Below the pieces are notes generated by a model. The model was not told the DNA's origin, searched no databases, and was given only the letters and a program-made list of their open reading frames with translations. Source: Bacteroidales bacterium (lineage in GTDB: Bacteria > Bacteroidota > Bacteroidia > Bacteroidales > WCHB1-69). Taken from it: a stretch of DNA of 17,459 nt. The stretch covers positions 1 to 17,459 of the forward strand of contig JAEEUY010000023.1 in the NCBI GenBank assembly GCA_016290715.1, read 5' to 3'. How positions within the stretch are numbered: position 1 is the stretch's first letter; every line of letters begins with the position of its first letter. The position numbers and the translations under genes are program-made. Below are positions 15,176 through 17,459 of this stretch, piece by piece.

Positions 15176-16609
15176 ATGCCCTACAACAATTGCGACATCT
15201 CCACTTCTGGCCCAGTTCTTCCGCAGCAGTTTCATGTCTCTGACCGATTCACCGACTTTAGCGAACTGCCTTCCAAAGGCTATTGCCGTTTAGTGAAAGC
15301 CCAGAGATACGGGGTGTGGAACGTACTGAAATGCCAGAAGGCGCAATACTCCTCTGACAAGCAGTATCAGGAAATGCTTTCCAAGGAGTTCAATCTGATG
15401 GTAGGTTTGAACCATCCCAATATTGTACGCACATATCGGCATGAGCACATCCCGGAATTAGGAGAATGCATCGTGATGGAGTACGTGGAAGGACGCACAC
15501 TTTCGGATTTTTTGAAGGAAAATCCATCGCAGACACAACGTAAGCAAGTAGTTCATGAATTACTGGATGCCATCGCCTATTTTCACAAGAAACAGATTGT
15601 ACATCAAGACCTTAAGCCTTCCAATATCTTAATTACGCACGATGGCAACCATGTTAAAATCATTGACTTTGGTTTATCAGACAGCCGTGCATATGCCATT
15701 CTGAAAGAACCCGCATATACCAAGGCCTACGCTGCACCCGAACAGCTTTCGGGAAGAGAAATAGATAACCGTACGGATTTATACGCCTTTGGACTGATTC
15801 TGAAGCAACTGTTTCCGAAACGATACGGAAGAGTAATCCACAAGTGTTTGCAGCCACAGAAAGAAAAGCGGTTCTCATCCGCAGAAACCATTTCGGAAGC
15901 CATACAACATACTGACCTCAAAAGAAAATGGCTGCCCTTAATTGCAGGCTCACTCCTTTTATTGCTGGGGTTAGTTTTATTTTTTGTTCATCTGATCATT
16001 CTGGGGAACAGTACTCAAAAAGAAGCCCCCAATAAACAAGTTGCTGAACAAGAAGACAATAATATATTGATTAAGGAATATCAACAAGCTCAGACCACAT
16101 CCGTAGAGGCACCTCCATCGCAGCAAGCAAAACTGAAGTCAGGAGAAATGCCAATTCAACAGAATATGAACGCCATAACTGAAGATGATCCCCAAGAACT
16201 ATTGGAACAATACATTCAAAACCTCAATTTTGAGTTTGACAGCATAATGAGGCCCTTTGAGAAGGAATTCAAAGAAGGCACAATCCTGTATTGGGAACGT
16301 TTTCACAACCATAAAACCATTACACTGTATAAAATGAGCATTCATATCCAGCAACGCCGTCAACAATTGCCACAAAATAAACAAGCTTCATTTAAAAATT
16401 ACGCTGGTGACTTATGGAACCGTTATGCGGCAAAATATCCATATAAGGATGCGAAAGGGAACAGTTTATATCCCTATTACAATAATCTGCATGAGGAAGG
16501 TAAAATATCGGACGAGGAATATGCACGGTTACGTGAGGAGGATGCGAAAGACGTGGCTAAAATCAACCGACTTTCAGAGCAACTTAGAATAGAAACAGCT
16601 AAAAATTAA
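15176..16609 (+). CDS. Transmembrane Hanks-type Ser/Thr protein kinase
   Basis: A 477-residue protein: cytoplasmic kinase domain (about 30-245), one membrane segment (about 253-276, LPLIAGSLLLLLGLVLFFVHL), and a 200-residue extracytoplasmic part. Kinase motifs are Lys52 in NVLK, helix-C Glu71, IVHQDLKPSN (141-150) with catalytic Asp145, Lys147 and Asn150, DFG at 164-166, APE at 187-189 and the helix-F Asp201 in RTDLYAFG. It should therefore be active. Two oddities: the glycine loop is degenerate (KGYCRLVKAQRYG instead of GxGxxG), and the HRD arginine is Gln144, so it is a non-RD kinase unlikely to need activation-loop phosphorylation. The outer part is Gln-rich at first, then helical and charged, with no sensor domain I recognise and no PASTA repeats. 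No strong promoter is visible; TACTTTCG at 15154-15161 is a one-mismatch -7. It ends in the TTAA shared with the next gene. Confidence 0.9.
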   Translation: MPYNNCDISTSGPVLPQQFHVSDRFTDFSELPSKGYCRLVKAQRYGVWNVLKCQKAQYSSDKQYQEMLSKEFNLMVGLNHPNIVRTYRHEHIPELGECIVMEYVEGRTLSDFLKENPSQTQRKQVVHELLDAIAYFHKKQIVHQDLKPSNILITHDGNHVKIIDFGLSDSRAYAILKEPAYTKAYAAPEQLSGREIDNRTDLYAFGLILKQLFPKRYGRVIHKCLQPQKEKRFSSAETISEAIQHTDLKRKWLPLIAGSLLLLLGLVLFFVHLIILGNSTQKEAPNKQVAEQEDNNILIKEYQQAQTTSVEAPPSQQAKLKSGEMPIQQNMNAITEDDPQELLEQYIQNLNFEFDSIMRPFEKEFKEGTILYWERFHNHKTITLYKMSIHIQQRRQQLPQNKQASFKNYAGDLWNRYAAKYPYKDAKGNSLYPYYNNLHEEGKISDEEYARLREEDAKDVAKINRLSEQLRIETAKN

Positions 16610-17175
16610 ATTTTCAGAACTTTTGTAAGTCCTCCTTTGTTACCCATCACAAACAGCTCCTTGTTCCCGTCCTTGTCTAAAAGTTCCACATACAGAGCCT
16701 CGTGGGGTGTGAAACGGTCGCAAAGGAACGAATCCCCGACTTTCAGTTTGGCATTCTCAGACCCGCATACCACAAACAAGTTCTCACCCTGATAACTGAG
16801 CAGGCAGCGACGGTTGGGATTCCAGCGGATTTCCAACTGATCGCCGACAGTCAAATCCTTGGCATAGATTGATTCCGACACTACACGGTGCGACGACTGC
16901 ACGCTTTCCACCTCGCAATAGTCGGACACAAAAGTCTCCCAGTCGGGGAAGCCTGTGAAGCGGGCGAGAATGTCGAGAGTGCTGGGACGCACGGAGGCAT
17001 AGCCATCAACATAGCCCCAAAGCCGTTTCAACGTAGATGCGCTGAGATTCTCCCGCAACCGGCCCTGAATCTCTCCCGAAAGGAAGATGAAGTCGGTGGA
17101 AGTCTCAATACGGTGGTTGGCCGACTCTTCCACAAGTTGGCGTAACAGATTGATATATTGATGATTGACAGACAT
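16606..17175 (-). CDS. Unrecognised 189-residue protein with HTH-like N-terminal region and beta-rich C-terminus
   Basis: I do not recognise a named family. Residues 1-86 are predicted helical; the stretch LSASTLKRLWGY (45-56) then SVRPSTLDILARFTGFPDWETF (61-82) has the spacing of a helix-turn-helix pair and resembles a motif common in Bacteroidetes hypothetical proteins. Residues 100-189 are beta-rich, with repeated hydrophobic strands (GDQLEIRWNPNRRCLLSYQG, ENLFVVCGSENAKLKVGDSF) and glycine turns. There is no signal peptide or membrane segment, so it is cytoplasmic. The gene is convergent with the kinase, and the two stops overlap in TTAA (16606-16609). Its coding DNA is about 56% G+C over 16801-17100 by direct count, above most neighbours. 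A DNA-binding or signal-output protein for the kinase is possible but only inferred from adjacency. Confidence 0.8.
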   Translation of the reverse strand: MSVNHQYINLLRQLVEESANHRIETSTDFIFLSGEIQGRLRENLSASTLKRLWGYVDGYASVRPSTLDILARFTGFPDWETFVSDYCEVESVQSSHRVVSESIYAKDLTVGDQLEIRWNPNRRCLLSYQGENLFVVCGSENAKLKVGDSFLCDRFTPHEALYVELLDKDGNKELFVMGNKGGLTKVLKI

Positions 17176-17201
17176 ATCTTTTCAAAGAGATTATTGAAAT
17201 G

Positions 17202-17209
17202 CAAAGATA
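17202..17209 (-). promoter_or_regulatory. Putative -7 element of the 189-residue protein gene
   Basis: On the minus strand this reads TATCTTTG, matching TAnnTTTG. The start site would be near 17195, about 20 bases before the ATG at 17175. A CTTG at 17229 to 17226 (spacer 16) is a weak -33 candidate. Confidence 0.5.
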
Positions 17210-17322
17210 ATAAAGAATTTCATAGCAAGAGAGGTTCTTTTGTAGTTCTTTGTTGTTTTGAGAGTGGGTTTTAGTATCTATCAAAAAAAACGCACAATCA
17301 CCCTGCTTATCAATTTTTTTCC

Positions 17323-17330
17323 TATTTTTG
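17323..17330 (+). promoter_or_regulatory. Possible -7 element in the right-edge region
   Basis: TATTTTTG matches TAnnTTTG on the plus strand but no -33 element is clear and no gene follows in the window, so it may be chance in AT-rich DNA. Confidence 0.3.
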
Positions 17331-17393
17331 CCACCATATTTGCAACGGATGCAACAAACTGAATTAATTTAAAACATTATAATATAGAAAATT

Positions 17394-17412
17394 AGAACCA
17401 AAAAAGAACCAA
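17394..17412. repeat. Two direct AGAACCAA copies spaced by one helical turn
   Basis: AGAACCAA lies at 17394-17401 and again at 17405-17412, with starts 11 bases apart, just upstream of the edge promoter candidate. Such spacing puts both on one DNA face, as in a regulator site; chance is also possible. Confidence 0.45.
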
Positions 17413-17443
17413 TTATAATTAAATAGCAGAAGCGTTTTCGCTT

Positions 17444-17451
17444 TATCTTTG
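17444..17451 (+). promoter_or_regulatory. Putative -7 element for a gene beyond the right edge
   Basis: TATCTTTG is an exact TAnnTTTG match 8 bases from the window end. A small hairpin AAGCG-TTTT-CGCTT (17430-17443) abuts it on the left. The transcript would start about at the window edge. Confidence 0.5.
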
Positions 17452-17459
17452 CAAGTTCG

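Noticed and set aside
1..17459. Search for CRISPR arrays, IS elements, tRNA/rRNA genes, phage or defence genes
   Set aside because: No regularly spaced repeats, transposase motifs, terminal inverted repeats or tRNA-like cloverleaf ends were seen by reading; gaps between genes are short.

Overview
The window looks like chromosomal DNA of an anaerobic or microaerophilic member of the Bacteroidota, most likely Bacteroidales. Four things point there: promoter elements of the Bacteroidetes type (TAnnTTTG at -7, with no clear Shine-Dalgarno sites), a PorT-family protein of the type IX secretion system, Bacteroidetes-style TPR/PD40 and beta-barrel lipoprotein-free envelope proteins with signal peptides ending near HAQN, and a moderately AT-rich composition. 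I cannot name the genus. No IS element, prophage, CRISPR array, tRNA or rRNA was seen. The content is mostly housekeeping and envelope genes, with a less familiar kinase/accessory pair at the right end.

Layout. 1-2895 (minus strand) is an acyl-CoA dehydrogenase, etfB, etfA operon; etfA runs off the left edge. Divergent to it, 3122-3673 (plus) encodes a reverse rubrerythrin, closed by a hairpin at 3695-3728 that can also terminate the opposing ftsZ transcript. 3748-7359 (minus) is the division operon ftsQ-ftsA-ftsZ, without murC or other mur genes next to it. 7660-10636 (plus) holds three exported envelope proteins: a TPR/PD40 protein, a small beta-barrel protein and PorT. 10639-11217 (minus) is a YqgE/AlgH-family protein. 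11273-12550 (plus) encodes a PP-loop ATPase-like protein resembling the MurL epimerase of peptidoglycan precursors. 12588-15097 (plus) is a two-gene K+ uptake system of KtrA/KtrB (TrkA/TrkH) type. 15176-16609 (plus) is a transmembrane Ser/Thr kinase, meeting tail-to-tail an unrecognised 189-residue protein gene (16606-17175, minus). The last 284 bases are an AT-rich promoter region that probably drives a gene beyond the window.

How the parts fit. The acyl-CoA dehydrogenase plus EtfAB forms a flavin electron-transfer unit (crotonyl/butyryl-CoA type chemistry), and rubrerythrin detoxifies peroxide, so the left end is anaerobic redox metabolism. The middle builds the divisome: FtsQ in the membrane, FtsA as membrane anchor, FtsZ as the ring polymer. 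The MurL-like protein, if correctly identified, would supply D-glutamate for the wall. The PD40, beta-barrel and PorT genes belong to the outer membrane and periplasm.

Most worth a second look: an FtsZ whose nucleotide-binding signature reads GKGTGTG instead of GGGTGTG; the MurL-like gene; the perfect inverted repeat at 11230-11257 that places two -7 elements face to face between yqgE and the MurL-like gene; the extra N-terminal membrane domain of KtrB; and the kinase with a non-RD catalytic loop and degenerate glycine loop beside the 189-residue protein.
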